DNA of 64,000 nucleotides from Pohlia nutans (Eukaryota; Streptophyta; Bryopsida; Bryales; Mniaceae): the NCBI GenBank assembly GCA_022496805.1, contig CM040085.1, positions 12,367,811 through 12,431,810 on the forward strand. Direction: 5' to 3'. Shown piece after piece: positions 45,324 through 57,066 of the stretch. Both the position numbers and the translations under genes were made by a program. Under the pieces are notes generated by a model that saw only the letters and a list, made by a program, of their open reading frames with translations, was not told the origin of the DNA and did no database searches. Position 1 is the first letter of the stretch; every line of letters starts with the position of its first letter.

Positions 45324-45779
45324 ACAATAACCTACTCACCGCAACAACGGCTCGTGGATTATATAATACATTAACTTACCAACAATTTCAAAGTTCTTCC
45401 TGCGTATGGCATGGTGGTTTACATGGTATTTTTGTACTCATATCTTGAATTGTTCAAGGAGAAATGGGACTCTAGGACCACTACCAAACTAAAGTTTGTT
45501 GACTGTAGATCCCAAGGGAGAAGGCATCAACAGTCACGGCATTGTTCAACCCCTCAACGTAAATGCAAGCACTATTCACCCATAGGCCACATTTTCTAAA
45601 ATTTTCATTTTGGACACCCTAGAGTCTTTTTTGACAATGTGTTTTTGCAAATATGGGACCTACGGCTCCAATTTAGATTAAGAGGACCACTCGGAATTTT
45701 AAACCCTTAAAAGAGGGGGTTATTTTTTAAGGTGGGCCCCAACATACACAAAATAGGGGGCAAGTTTTGTCCTCTTACA

Positions 45780-47219
45780 TTAACCCTTTAGCGCGCCAAC
45801 GTCCATATATTGAACAACGAGTAGATTAAAGTTGTTTGAATACTATCCAAAGTAGACAATTTCCATCCACCAATCTTTTTTTTTGGGTTCTTGTGTAAGT
45901 TGACTATCCTTTGTACGGTGTGAATCTTCAAAATAGGATATTATGGTTTTTGGAAAAATAACACAATTGGTTTATGTCAAGTTTCATTCTTAGTTCAAAA
46001 AGTGAGACCTTAAACATGATTTTCCTAAATAAGTAGAATCAAATAATGAAAATGATACGATCGCGTAGTGCATGTTATTCCAATTTCATTCTAATATTTT
46101 TCAAATTTTTTGTATTAATTTGGGATTTAAATTGAATTTCAAGAAAAAACCTTGCAAAATTATTTTAAAATTATTAATAAAAGACATGATACATCCAACC
46201 GTACAGAGGTGATCTTCACATTGGCATTTACAAAGTTTCTTTTTACAATCACCTATAGAAAGTAAGGTAACCCCACAATCCTCCATTCTCTAAAACACTT
46301 ACCAAACTCACTATAATGATTTGCCAATCACCAAAAATTTTCCATAATACAGCTTGTGTATGATGCAATTTTGTGCCAAATTTGGTGCAAGGAAGATGAC
46401 CGGAAGTTGCAATAATGTCAATTTATCAACTTTTTTGTCTAATGTGAAAAAAGTGCATATCAATTACGCAAAAGCATCCAGGGATCCAATTTTTTTATAG
46501 AAGGTAGAAGTCGCAGTAAGGAACAATATGGTGTTATAAAAAAGAATGGTATTCCTAGGTATTTTTAAATTAAATGGTGTCTACATGCAATTCAAAGTTA
46601 AAAAATTAAGGCTAGATTCTAGTTTAATTATACAATAAATTAATTAGCCTATTTTTGTCACTTTTTTTGTGAGACCGCATTGTCACAGTCAAGAACAATA
46701 TAATGTCATTAAAAAAGTGACAAAATTAGATCAATTACTTTATTATATAATTAAACTAGAATTTGGCCTTACATTTTTAATTTTGAATTGCATGCGGACA
46801 CCATTTAATTTTAAAATACCTAGGAATACCATTCTTTTTTATAACACCATATTGTTCCTTACTGTGACTTCTACCTTTTACAAAAAAATTGGATCCTTAA
46901 AAGCTTTTATGTAATTGAAATGCATTTTTTTTCACATCAGACATAAAAGTTGGAAAATTGACATTAATGCAACTTCCGTTCATCTTCCTTGTACCAAATT
47001 TGGCACAAAAGTGTGCCATACACAAGCTATATTGTGGGAAAATTTTGGTGATCGGCAAACCATTGTAGTGAGTTTGGGAAGCGTTTTAGTGAATGGTGGA
47101 TTGTGGGGTTACCTTACTTTCTATAGGTGACTGTATTTCAACTCCCATTTTTGGTTTCCATCAAACATTTTATAATACTTCTTTGAAAACAGTGTTGAAT
47201 CGGGACGATAAAGGGTTAA
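45780..47219. mobile_element. TTAA-flanked foldback element (1.44 kb)
   Basis: Starts TTAACCCTTTAGCG and ends GATAAAGGGTTAA. The interior is a long inverted repeat: about 46250-46650 pairs with about 46730-47130 (GGTAACCCCACAATCC/GGATTGTGGGGTTACC, AATTTGGTGCAAGGAAGATG against CATCTTCCTTGTACCAAATT, CCTAGGTATTTTTAAATTAA against TTAATTTTAAAATACCTAGG). The centre is a short AT-rich loop. The frames inside come from the repeat and look non-coding. Confidence 0.85.
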
Positions 47220-49380
47220 CGTCTAGGGGGATTTAGAGTCAGGGCATTATTTATCACGGCCCCCTCCCCCATGTTGAACACCATCATGACATGAACACAT
47301 GTTACATCTACAATGGAGTGAGGTTCTTATGTACTGTATAGTACAATGTTCGGTGCTGCTCGAAAACTGAGCCCTAGGTCCTCACATGAAATCAGGTATA
47401 ACTACATGATTATAAAATAAGACTTGTAAAGTGTTTTGTAGCTTTGGAGCTATATGACAAATGTGACAAAGCCAACTAGCATAGTTGTTTGTTGAAAACC
47501 ATCTCTCTATTCTGCATTCCACATTTTTGAACTCACTGAAAGGCACATGACCCTCCTTGAAGAGTGGGACCATCTCAGCATTGAACGAATATTTCATTCA
47601 GGGATACCTGAATTGAGCTTCAATTCAATATTTTACCTTGTGCCTTGACAAGTGAGGACAAGAGGATAACTTGTTATACGACTTCCATCGACAATAAAAT
47701 TATGTTTTTTTAATTGCAATTTTGCCTACTGGGGTGGGGGTTCCACAGTGAAGGGGAACCAAAGGGACTCCAGCCATGCTTTCAACATATAACACGGGTG
47801 TCAAGAGTGTGGGTGTTTGTCCCAACTTTTGCAAGGAGCTTTCAAGTGAGGATGTGACCCTTGTCTCTATGAAGGATAGTAGCAGAAACACATGATTTCA
47901 ATGCATGAGAGGAGGGCAAGTGTCTTGGTGAGAGTCTCGCCATTCTGAGCATGGGCAATATGAAGGAATTGTGTAGGAGCCTCGTATGACAAATCTCGCA
48001 CTTTGACATGCACATGATAGGATAATTGTCCCTATTACTTCTCACGGTTGTTATAGTACCCGTATTTCATATAATTTAATTTATTTTACCACAATCTTAA
48101 AATTGAGTTTATTTTTATTTTCATTCAACAAAATTTTATTCTTATAAAGTGCATGAAATCTGAAAGTGGTTGATTATTTTCATTGTTCCTACTGTTGTAC
48201 ACAATTGATTTTGGTAAGTAGTCATAGGAACATGAAGTTTTTAAGTGTAAAAAAAAAAAGAACGTGGGTTCCCACTACTATTCCTAATTGATTTTGGTAC
48301 TCAATCATGAGTGCAAAAATGTACAATCACAGTCATAGGGACCGACACCCACCCTCTCTCATAACTCCGACGGTAAACGCTTGCAAAGCCCAGCCACACG
48401 GTCATAGATGTTCCCCTCGGTTTTGGGACTGTGCGGCAGTTCGACCTCCTATTACCGCGTCCATCTTCTCTCTTGGCGTTCGTAGGTTCTCTAGATGCTC
48501 TGCGTTTCTCCTGCAACTCTGTTGCTGATCGAGCCGAGAGCAAGGAGTTCAAGAGCACCTGAGCTTGAACACTTTCCTACGTTCGTGGACCTATTACAGA
48601 TTTGCTGCATTAAGGTGAGCTCCAAGGCTTTGTTGGTTGTACAGTCTGTCTTAGGTTTTTTCAAAAAATTCTACGACATTTGCTTTGTAGACGTGGTTTT
48701 TTGTGTTCCTACCAATGCCCGGCGTGTGTTTCGACCTTGTGATGGTCAGTGGTTAGAGAATTCATGGTGGATTTATTTCTTTGTGTAAATTAGGGTTTGA
48801 ATAAGGTTGTGAGGGGATAATGGGGTGCGAGTTTATCGGAAAATGGAATAAAATCGTTTGATTCCGTTATCCGATTTCCCGTCCAGTAATAATTTGAACT
48901 TTTTTTGAACGATTTTCAATCTTTCTATGTATACTTACAGCTTAATAATAGTCTTTAGAAACAGAATCGAGTCTAAGGTAATCCTTGCACTCTTAAGCGG
49001 GCTCACCACAAGGGAAGAGGTTTTGGTATCTATATAGAAGCTATGCAATTGAAGGGTGGGATCAGTAGGTGCTTGCTAAACATTATATGTATAATGGTTA
49101 GGATTCTCTAACAACTCAAGGTTCCGGGATTACAGTATCGGAATTCCCTTCATTGTTCGAATGACTAGTATCCCTAAACTATATTAGGTCTAGGGGTTGA
49201 GCTCTAAGGAACGAAATGGCTTCGTTTCGTGTGCTCAGGGTTTGAGAGTACAGCACAGATGACGAAGGCGGAGATTGGGAGCTGTGTTGCAGTGATGGCC
49301 ATCAACAAAAGCTTTTCAGAAGAAAAATCTTGTGATCGATATAGGATTTAAGGTAAACCTTGATGTTGCAATTTGGAGAC
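47220..49380. other. gene-free stretch
   Basis: No supported gene over about 2.1 kb. The region near 48350-48560 is GC-richer, with a short frame on both strands but no domain. Confidence 0.45.
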
Positions 49381-49498
49381 TATGTACTAGATAGAGTATT
49401 CCATGGGCTCTGCTATCTCCGAGTGTGTTAGCATGACGTGTTAGCATGCAGCCACCACACGACTTGGCGAGCCCATGGAGCACTCTATCTAGCATAGC
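49381..49498. repeat. hairpin-forming inverted repeat
   Basis: CTAGATAGAGTATTCCATGG with GCTC on the left pairs with GAGCCCATGGAGCACTCTAT (then CTAG) on the right, about 30 bases per arm with two mismatches. The loop of about 58 bases holds a second stem built on TGTTAGCATG. It may be a MITE remnant or a transcribed hairpin. Confidence 0.6.
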
Positions 49499-49902
49499 CT
49501 ACGACACATGTCACACATTAGTAGAGTTTTATTTTGAGGAGTACACTATGGAGAGTTGAGAATAGAAAGAGATGAGGAGTTCTCAACAAAGATTTGGAAC
49601 ACGCTACGAAGATTGTGTGCATAGGAAAATACATTGCGGGTTGGAACTGTACTGCTTAGAACCAATCTGAATCTGCCACAGCTGGTCCTGATTTCCTTGA
49701 GTAGACTATGTTTCGTGAGAGTGTTTCCATCGAGTACTTACAAGCAGTGACTCTATTGCTAAAATGAGCATCATGCTTCTGAGTAGGGAATTGCGAGGCG
49801 TTCCGGTCGTAATGACGAAGGCAAAGCTGGAAAGGAGGAAATGACTTGTAGCGATAACAGGTATTCTGCAGGAGAAAGGTTAATCATTTAGGGCAACGGC
49901 TC

Positions 49903-51114
49903 ATGGCGCCCACGAATAGGTCGATGGGATCTCACACTACATGGCGTTGGCATCTGCATGAACCGATGAACCCGGCCTTATGGAGCACATTACCAGAGGA
50001 GCTTCTGCAGCTGGTGTTTGCTCGGCTGCCATGGCGGGAGATTCTGGAGCTTCGTCTTCTTTCCAAGCAATGGAAGCAAAGCCTTTCATCAAGAAATTCT
50101 GAGTTCAGACGGGTGTGTACAGAAGCTAATCCCAGGCTCTTTGCAATGATTTCTCCAGCTTATGAGTTTGGCGTCATGTCAATAAGGATGTATGACATCA
50201 AGGCAGATACATGGCACCATTTGATAGATCGAGTGGCAGGCGACGACGAAGGCACATGGACGATGTTTGCTGGCGACGGAGGATTGGTGTGCGTTGTTGC
50301 TGTACCGATAGACAAGAAGAAGAAGCCTTTGGTCATTACAGTGTGCAATCCGTTAACCCGGCAGTACGTCAAACTTCCCACCCATGATTTGTGTTCTGCT
50401 CGTCCCAGGATGGTGCAACTGGTGATGGATCGAGACAGAGCATCTTACAAGGTGATAGTTGTGGGCAAGAAGAAACGAGGTGCGGTAGCACAGGTTTTCA
50501 GCTCCGAGACGAGGTCGTGGAGCAGCGCAGCAGTTTCTGCAGATCTCATTTTTGGGCACAGGTATGACTGGCACATTGAGGAAGACGATGAGTTCCTCTT
50601 TGAGACTTATCTTGGCCCTTGTGCGTACGACTGTGCCAAAGCTCAACTGCTGGAGCTCGAGGGTCCAAGCAATCCATGGAAAGAAGCATCTGTGAAAAGC
50701 TTTGCGCTAGTGAAAGACCGTCTGTTCGTGCTGCACGAGGAGCGGTACTCAAAAGGCAGTACGCGAGGACGCGCACGAGGTGCGGTACTCTCTGAGCGCG
50801 TTGAGCAACGGTACTGTATTTCAGAGTATCAGTATGAAAAGAGGAAGGCCAATTGGGTGAAATTGAAGGCTCACCGATGCAAGGGATTTGAGGAACCTCC
50901 ACATTCTGTGCTCTACACGATGCATCTGAAAGCATGCAAAGGTTTCTTGCTTGTCTTTGCGGACAACGGTGAGACGAATGCTTTTAGACATGAGCTTACA
51001 TGGCTTTACGACTTGTCAACCAGTACCTGGCAAGACATGCCGCTTATTCCACTGGACGAAGAGGTTTACCCTCTTGACGCCATGTTTGAGCTTCAATGGG
51101 ATGCCGTTCCTTAA
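49903..51114 (+). CDS. F-box protein with kelch-like C-terminus, 403 aa
   Basis: A likely substrate adaptor of an SCF E3 ubiquitin ligase. The F-box is at about residues 27-68 (WSTLPEELLQLVFARLPWREILELRLLSKQWKQ), with the LP..L...F..LPW and L.S..W signatures. The rest has kelch/FBA-type blade pieces: MYDIKADTWHHL, VVAVPIDKKKKPLVITVCNPLTRQYVKLP, FSSETRSWSSAA and LTWLYDLSTSTWQDMPLIP. The frame is one uninterrupted exon and the start (GGCTCATGGCG) is the first ATG of the frame. Length is typical of plant F-box/kelch proteins. A lysine/arginine-rich insert (STRGRARGA) lies around residue 285. The substrate cannot be inferred. Confidence 0.9.
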   Translation: MAPTNRSMGSHTTWRWHLHEPMNPALWSTLPEELLQLVFARLPWREILELRLLSKQWKQSLSSRNSEFRRVCTEANPRLFAMISPAYEFGVMSIRMYDIKADTWHHLIDRVAGDDEGTWTMFAGDGGLVCVVAVPIDKKKKPLVITVCNPLTRQYVKLPTHDLCSARPRMVQLVMDRDRASYKVIVVGKKKRGAVAQVFSSETRSWSSAAVSADLIFGHRYDWHIEEDDEFLFETYLGPCAYDCAKAQLLELEGPSNPWKEASVKSFALVKDRLFVLHEERYSKGSTRGRARGAVLSERVEQRYCISEYQYEKRKANWVKLKAHRCKGFEEPPHSVLYTMHLKACKGFLLVFADNGETNAFRHELTWLYDLSTSTWQDMPLIPLDEEVYPLDAMFELQWDAVP

Positions 51115-51550
51115 AGGACATCGCTGTGTTGGACTGTCCCGAGCAGAACTATTTTTGTGAGGTATAGCCATGACCTTAGAGCTCAATCACTCATACCAGG
51201 GATTGTCACTGTTCGTCTTCTGAATTAGTTCATCCTGCAACCATAATCATGTTTGTAGTGATATCTTAGAGTACTGCAATGTCTTGTAAATTCTCGATTT
51301 CTCACTACCTTAACTCGGCGCCAAATGATACCCAAATCTGTGCATTCTTTTGGATCAATTCACTTGCAGAGATTTTTTGTGATCGCAATTCAAATATGTA
51401 CTGTTCATACTTTCTGCCGCTTCAATCTCGTCAGAACTATACTTTGCAGAGATCCTCAAGGATAAAATTTTATTCTTTTTGTCCTTAAATTACAAAAGTG
51501 CATGGTTATTTCCATTATATATGATGTCTAATAAACAAAACTCTCCATGC

Positions 51551-51694
51551 TATAAGGTAGAAGCACGTAATTATGACACTTTATCTTGAAATCTGTGATC
51601 TATGACTCACATAGAAAAGTGTTCTGAAATGAAGACCCCTCCTAGAATCTGTCACAATTAGGTGATTGTCACAATTAGGTGCTTCTACCTTATG
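51551..51694. mobile_element. small MITE-like inverted repeat next to the AP2-gene stop
   Basis: TATAAGGTAGAAGCAC then TAATTATGACA on the left pairs with TGTCACAATTAGGTGCTTCT then ACCTTAT on the right: about 27 bases per arm, three mismatches, 143 bases in all. It ends about 10 bases downstream of the minus-strand AP2 stop, so it probably lies in that gene's 3' untranslated region. Confidence 0.75.
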
Positions 51695-51704
51695 TGCAAA
51701 CCTG

Positions 51705-53501
51705 CTATTCTAGGCAGGTGTATGACCTCTTAAGACTACTTCCGGCCGCTTGAATTTCAGCTACAGAGTAGTCACTGGGGCGAAAGTTGGTAATACAAGT
51801 CAACTCGTCGGCGCCCTTCAGGAACAACAACGCGCGGTCATACGCCATGCCCGCCTCCTTCTCGCTCTGAAATCTGCCAAGGTGGAACATCTGCTTGTCG
51901 CCATCGCACAAAGTCTGACTGATCTTCGCTTCGTATGTCACAGTCTGGAAGCTGCCTTTGCGGGTGCCCTTGCGGACGCAGACGCCTTTCATGCGGCTCT
52001 TGCCCTTGTTGAACTTGTGCGACGATCTGCGGAGCTTCCACAGGAAGTCCCGAGCGCTCCATCTCGAGTGCTCTGCGAGGTAGCCCGCGTGAGCAGACTC
52101 CGGGAAATTCAACGGGTATGGCTTCCCTCTCGCGGTTTCCCGTAGCTCCAGTTTGATCGCCGCCCTGTCGTGCGCCTGCTTGGCCTCGTCGGCCGTCGTG
52201 AAATTCCCCAGAAACAGCTGAACGCCCTTCTTCTTTCGCTTATTTTTTAACTGCCGCCCCTTCAACCACAAGTGCGCCTCCCATTGCTTGTTCTTCTTGT
52301 GGTACGTCACCCCGATGCTCTCCGCGGGCGCCACCACTGGTCGCTGCTGCACAGCCCCATGATTCTCCAAATCGGTTCCAGACAGCTCGTTGTTTGGAGC
52401 CCCATTCTCATCGTTTGGAGATTCCAGCATCGGCTCCTCAAGGATCGTTCGCTCTAGGTCAAGGCTAAATTCGTCGACCGTACCGTCCTGGGCGTTGGAT
52501 TCAGCGAAATTCAACTGCTCAGCTTCGACGACGAGGAGCATTCGCTCTAGTTCGGCGCCAAATCCGTCGTCCTGATCCTGGACTTCGGTACCCTCTGTTT
52601 CGACGTGTTTAAAACCAGATTCAGCGCCATCGAGCTCGATCATCGATGACGGGTGAACGTTGTTGTGGGACACTGGTCGCTGTAAATCCCCTTTCTCCAA
52701 ATGGGTTCCATTGTTTGGAGATTCCAGCATCGGCTCCTCCAGGATCATTCGCCCCAGTTCAAGCAAAAAATCGTCGACCGTAACGTCCTGGGCGTTGGGA
52801 TCAGCGTAATTCAACGCTTCGAAGTCGAGGATCATTTGCTCCGGTTCTTCGGAGAATGCGTCGTCCTGATCCTGGACTTCGGTACTCTCACGTTGAATAC
52901 CAGATTCAATGTCAAGGAGCATTTGCTCCAGTAGTTCGTCCCCTAATGCGTCGTCCTGATCCTGGACTTCGGTATTCTCTGTTTCGACGCGTTGAAAACC
53001 AGATTCAGCGCCATCGAGCTCGATCATCGATGACGGGTTAACGTTGTTGTAGAACACTGGTCGCTGTAAAGCCCCATTCTCCAAATCGGTTCCATTGTTT
53101 GGAGATTCCAGCATCGGCTCCTCCAGGATCATTCGCTCCTGGTCAAGCAAAAAATCGTCGACCGTGACGTCCTGGACTTTGGGATCAGCGTAATTCAAAG
53201 CTTCGACGTCGAGGATCATTCGCTCCGGTACTTCGGAGAATGCGTCGTCCTGATCCTTGACTTCGGTACTCTCGCGTTGAAAACCAGATTCAATGTCGAG
53301 GAGCATTCGCTCCAGTTCGTCGCCGAATCCGTCGTCCTGATCCTGGACTTCGGTACTCTCTGTTTCGACGCGTTGTAAACCAGATTCAGCGCCATTGAGC
53401 TTGACCATCGGTGTGGGGTTGTTGTGCATCTTGCTAGTACCCCAATTGCGGTACTGCAGCTCTGAAGTCATGAAGAAGGTCTGGCCTACAGTGCCTTCCA
53501 T
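51705..53501 (-). CDS. AP2-like transcription factor with two AP2 domains and acidic repeats, 598 aa
   Basis: A nuclear DNA-binding protein of the AP2/ERF superfamily. The frame is open and intronless. Residues 37-370 hold three tandem units of about 127 residues, each opening GAESGxxxVETExTEVQDQDD (37, 164, 292) and containing EEPMLESPN (127, 256, 357), a very acidic region. The AP2 domains follow: 396-466 (IGVTYHKKNKQWEAHLWLKG, LFLGNFTTADEAKQAHDRAA) and about 503-575 (MKGVCVRKGTRKGSFQTVTY, FHLGRFQSEKEAGMAYDRA). Both keep the WEAH/YEAK, LGxF and AxDRA positions; the linker is basic (HKFNKGKSR). The acidic repeats could be an activation domain, which is inference. ANT/AP2-type proteins also have two AP2 domains, but their linker differs, so the subfamily is uncertain. 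Confidence 0.88.
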   Translation of the reverse strand: MEGTVGQTFFMTSELQYRNWGTSKMHNNPTPMVKLNGAESGLQRVETESTEVQDQDDGFGDELERMLLDIESGFQRESTEVKDQDDAFSEVPERMILDVEALNYADPKVQDVTVDDFLLDQERMILEEPMLESPNNGTDLENGALQRPVFYNNVNPSSMIELDGAESGFQRVETENTEVQDQDDALGDELLEQMLLDIESGIQRESTEVQDQDDAFSEEPEQMILDFEALNYADPNAQDVTVDDFLLELGRMILEEPMLESPNNGTHLEKGDLQRPVSHNNVHPSSMIELDGAESGFKHVETEGTEVQDQDDGFGAELERMLLVVEAEQLNFAESNAQDGTVDEFSLDLERTILEEPMLESPNDENGAPNNELSGTDLENHGAVQQRPVVAPAESIGVTYHKKNKQWEAHLWLKGRQLKNKRKKKGVQLFLGNFTTADEAKQAHDRAAIKLELRETARGKPYPLNFPESAHAGYLAEHSRWSARDFLWKLRRSSHKFNKGKSRMKGVCVRKGTRKGSFQTVTYEAKISQTLCDGDKQMFHLGRFQSEKEAGMAYDRALLFLKGADELTCITNFRPSDYSVAEIQAAGSSLKRSYTCLE

Positions 53502-53745
53502 GAACGAGAATTAAATCTCTCGATCGATTACGTGCGATGGATTAACGCTAGCTTCGGATCCGAAGTATGTACTGCGCAAATGGTCAAAGTGGAGGCTCTG
53601 TAACAAATGAGAGGCCTGCGGAGCTGCAGAAGGAATGTTGGTCTCCGCATGCTGTGAAGGCTTGGCCTTTTAAGGACCTGCAGCATGTCATTGAATGCAT
53701 GGGAGTGATGGGACGACGTACGCGAGAAACGCTAAACGCGGGTGC

Positions 53746-53873
53746 GTAACAAAAGACTCGGCTGGTGGATTTGGAGCTTTGGTGGCCACAGTAACAAAAG
53801 ACTCAGGTGGATTGGAGCTGTGGTGGCCACAGTAACAAAAGACTCAGGTGGATTGGAGCTTTGGTGGCCCTGC
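53746..53873. repeat. tandem repeat, three units of about 45 bp
   Basis: Three copies of GTAACAAAAGACTC, GGTGGAT and TTGGAGCTTTGGTGGCC occur in series upstream (about 250 bases) of the AP2 gene, on its 5' side. It might be promoter or spacer. Confidence 0.8.
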
Positions 53874-54456
53874 ACGTTTTGTCGGATTTGGGTGACGTGG
53901 CACTCTTTCCCAGCCTTTTTTTTCCTGCTGCCCAAAAATGGCCAGAGTCATGAAATCTATTTTCCATTATGTTATTAGAGTTTTCCGCAAACTCGATGCC
54001 ACTTACAGCCTTGGTTTTATTGAAATTTTGGGAAACGTTAATTGAGTGAGGTTCATTAATTAGCAGAAAACAGAGCCTGCACCGGATGAGCCGGTGGTGG
54101 AGACAGAAGCATTGATTTGGATTTGGGAGAAGCATAAAGCTAATTTGGGGACATCATAGGTGGAGTCAAAGCTTCAGGCTCCCTGAATTAACTAAAATTG
54201 GTTGGATCAAGAAAACTGAGGGTCTAAGGTTTTTGGACACCGTTTTTGGAGCCTTGAAACTTCACACCTCCAGTTTTTTAAAAGCAATTGACATGTCTAC
54301 TTTTATTGGGTTCTCAACCATAGTTTTCACAAATTTTGGTCCAGTCACTCCTCTTTTACAAACATTGCAGATAACTCTATTAAGCCTAAACTTTCTACCG
54401 GTACTAAAATTTTCAAAATTCTTTCCAATACTCTTGGATGTTGTTTTCTACTCATC

Positions 54457-55689
54457 TTAACCCCTAAGAGTCAGAGCGTTCAAATTCCGGATCATGAATT
54501 AATTCAAATGCTTCTATTTGTTACTCTTTGCAATGGAAGTTTTCCAGCTGTTCAAAAAATTGTAAAAAAAAGCTTCTCTCTCTCAGATACACTTATATTT
54601 TTCGTCCACCCAAACTTCTCTTGATTCTTGTGCTAGCTACCTACTACTTGTTTAGTATGGATCTTCAAATTAGACTAATGTCATCAAAAAAAAGTAAATA
54701 ATGAGTTGATGTCAAGGTGTTCTCTTAGTTCAAAAAATGAGGCCTTGAAAATAATTTTCTAAGTCAAGTAGAATATCATGTAATTTTTTTACCATCTTAA
54801 GTATCTTTGCTTTTTAACCAATCACAAAAAATCAAGTAAAAAAATGTTGATTTTTAAATTTTATTATTGAATTTCAATGAATATTCTTTGAAAAAATAAT
54901 TTCAAAATATTTGTGATAAATATAGTAAATCCAACCATACATATCTAATGTACACATCAATATCTACAACTTTAATTTGTATTACAACTCCCTATTTGTG
55001 AGTTATCAAAGCATTTATAAAGACATTTTAAAAATGCATGCACCCCTTGACTTCAAACCCCTAAGCATTTTGACGTCCATATTTTGGACGAATTTTGGTG
55101 AAAAATCACTTTGAAAAGCTGCATTTTTGAATCTAGTGTTTGATTTCAATTAAATTTTCCAGAAAAATGCGTACACTCGTCTTATTTGTGTAACTAAATT
55201 TTGCGATCAATCCAATAGAAAATTAGGTTTGGGGAATCATTAATAGCGTTATGAAATAATCAAAATATTCTACTATTTTTAGTATTTTTAGGATATACTC
55301 ATGGTATATTCCAAGAATATTTATAGAAAGGTCTCAAATTGGTTTTCAAAACCCCTATATTACTTCTAAAATTTTAAAAAAATTATCTCAAATGAATAAA
55401 AGATACCCTATTTTTGTTCTCTCATGGTTATCTAAATTTTTGACACTGACTTCCCAGGCTAATGTGTTGCTAGGAAAATTTCAGCATCCATTTTCAACAC
55501 TAAAAAATTATAATCTTATAATCTATGTGGCCAAATGATTCCAATTTGATTCACATCATCTACAACATGTAACTATGCTTCAAGATTTTATAGTTGAGAT
55601 TTCCATACGTTACTTAAATGTAGACCTATAACACTTCAAAAGCAATGGTATTTTTAAGCCCAAAAAAACTAGGGACGTTTAGGAGTTAA
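54457..55689. mobile_element. TTAA-flanked element, 1.23 kb
   Basis: Starts TTAACCCCTAAGAG and ends GGACGTTTAGGAGTTAA. An internal AAACCCCTAAGCATTTTGACG at about 55066 looks like the end of a second, nested or fused unit. AT-rich, non-coding, with no transposase. Confidence 0.6.
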
Positions 55690-56981
55690 GGGCTAAGTAA
55701 GTTTTTTTCTTGTTTGATTCTTACTAAATTCCCTGATACAATGCCAAATGTCCTCTTTCACCATAGTTCCAAGAAGATTTATTGTATCTGTAAAATTTGA
55801 CCCAAGCAGTACGGGGTTTGAAACCCTATTGTTATAAAATGTTATGCAAAACATACAATCATAATGGGCAAGAGTATTTAATTGCTTGAGGATTTTGATA
55901 GAGAATTTTGGGCAAAACTTAAATGTGTTATAATACAATCTACCCTCCATACAATATGATGATATGATTGCTTTAAGCAATATACATGTGACAAGTCATT
56001 TCTATGACTAATTCATGTTTGTCACCTTGAATGTAGGCCTTCTCAAACGTGTCATAATAGAGAGAGAGACAATTCTACCCTACATCATGGTCAAATTTGA
56101 CACACATTAATTAAGCTTTGTCCAGAAGTGCCAAATGTCATATTTTGATTAGTTTACTTCTAAAGGACCAAATAGACGCATTATGTCCAAGAATAATTTT
56201 GTTACTATAGTAACTTATTTGGATTCCATAATTTTGATTCAATGTTAACTAGAGAATTGAAAGTGTCTGTTACGAGAATACAAAAATCCTTCAAAATTTA
56301 CAAATATGTTGATTAATCCACAGGGAAAAAATTAAAACGTCAACACAAGTGAACTTGAGACATGGTAGTTAGGGACGTTGATAACCTAGAGGACGTTTCA
56401 TACAAATAAGGTGTATTATATGTAAAACATTTGCCATTAACATTATATAACAATTACAGAAAAAATATATATATATATTTAAAATGGAATATTTAAGAAA
56501 GTTTGAAATCTTTTATACACATTTTATATTATTTTGGAATATTTTGGAATACTCCAAAAATAATTTAAAATCTTTACATATTTTATGCAATGTAACAATT
56601 AATAACGATCACAAACAACGGCTCAACGAGTCACCAACAAGTCAATTCATCCAAACATAAATACTTTAGAATCAATCATTGTTGTTGTATTTAGTTTTAG
56701 AACACCTAGATACAGTACATCTGTGTATACTTCTGAAATTTCAAACGCTAAATGTGATTTTAGAATTTATGAGAATGTTTGCAGGGAACAACTTGTTGAT
56801 TTTTCTAAAGAATTTCAAAAAACAATTCATGATCAAACCTTATAATCATGTAACATATACAGTAAATTGTTCTGAAAATTGATACACAGTATCACAACTA
56901 AGTTCTTTTTGAGCTTCAATGGTGAAGTTTTCTACATGAACACCAAGATACATTTAATTTTGAAATTTTATAATACACACA
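55690..56981. other. gene-free AT-rich stretch
   Basis: No supported gene. A GGAATATTTTGGAATACTCC-like word near 56530 echoes a run near 34500. Confidence 0.4.
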
Positions 56982-57066
56982 GATATATACATATATACAT
57001 ATATACATATATATACATATATATACATATATATACATATATATACATATATGTATATAATAGATA
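56982..57066. repeat. (ATATAC)n-like microsatellite
   Basis: Repeating ATATAC/ATATATAC units, then ATGTATATAATAGATAGATA. Frames here are artefacts. Confidence 0.9.

Noticed and set aside
30131..45395. A target-site duplication for the 15-kb element
   Set aside because: No convincing direct repeat flanks the blocks at either candidate boundary, so none is claimed.
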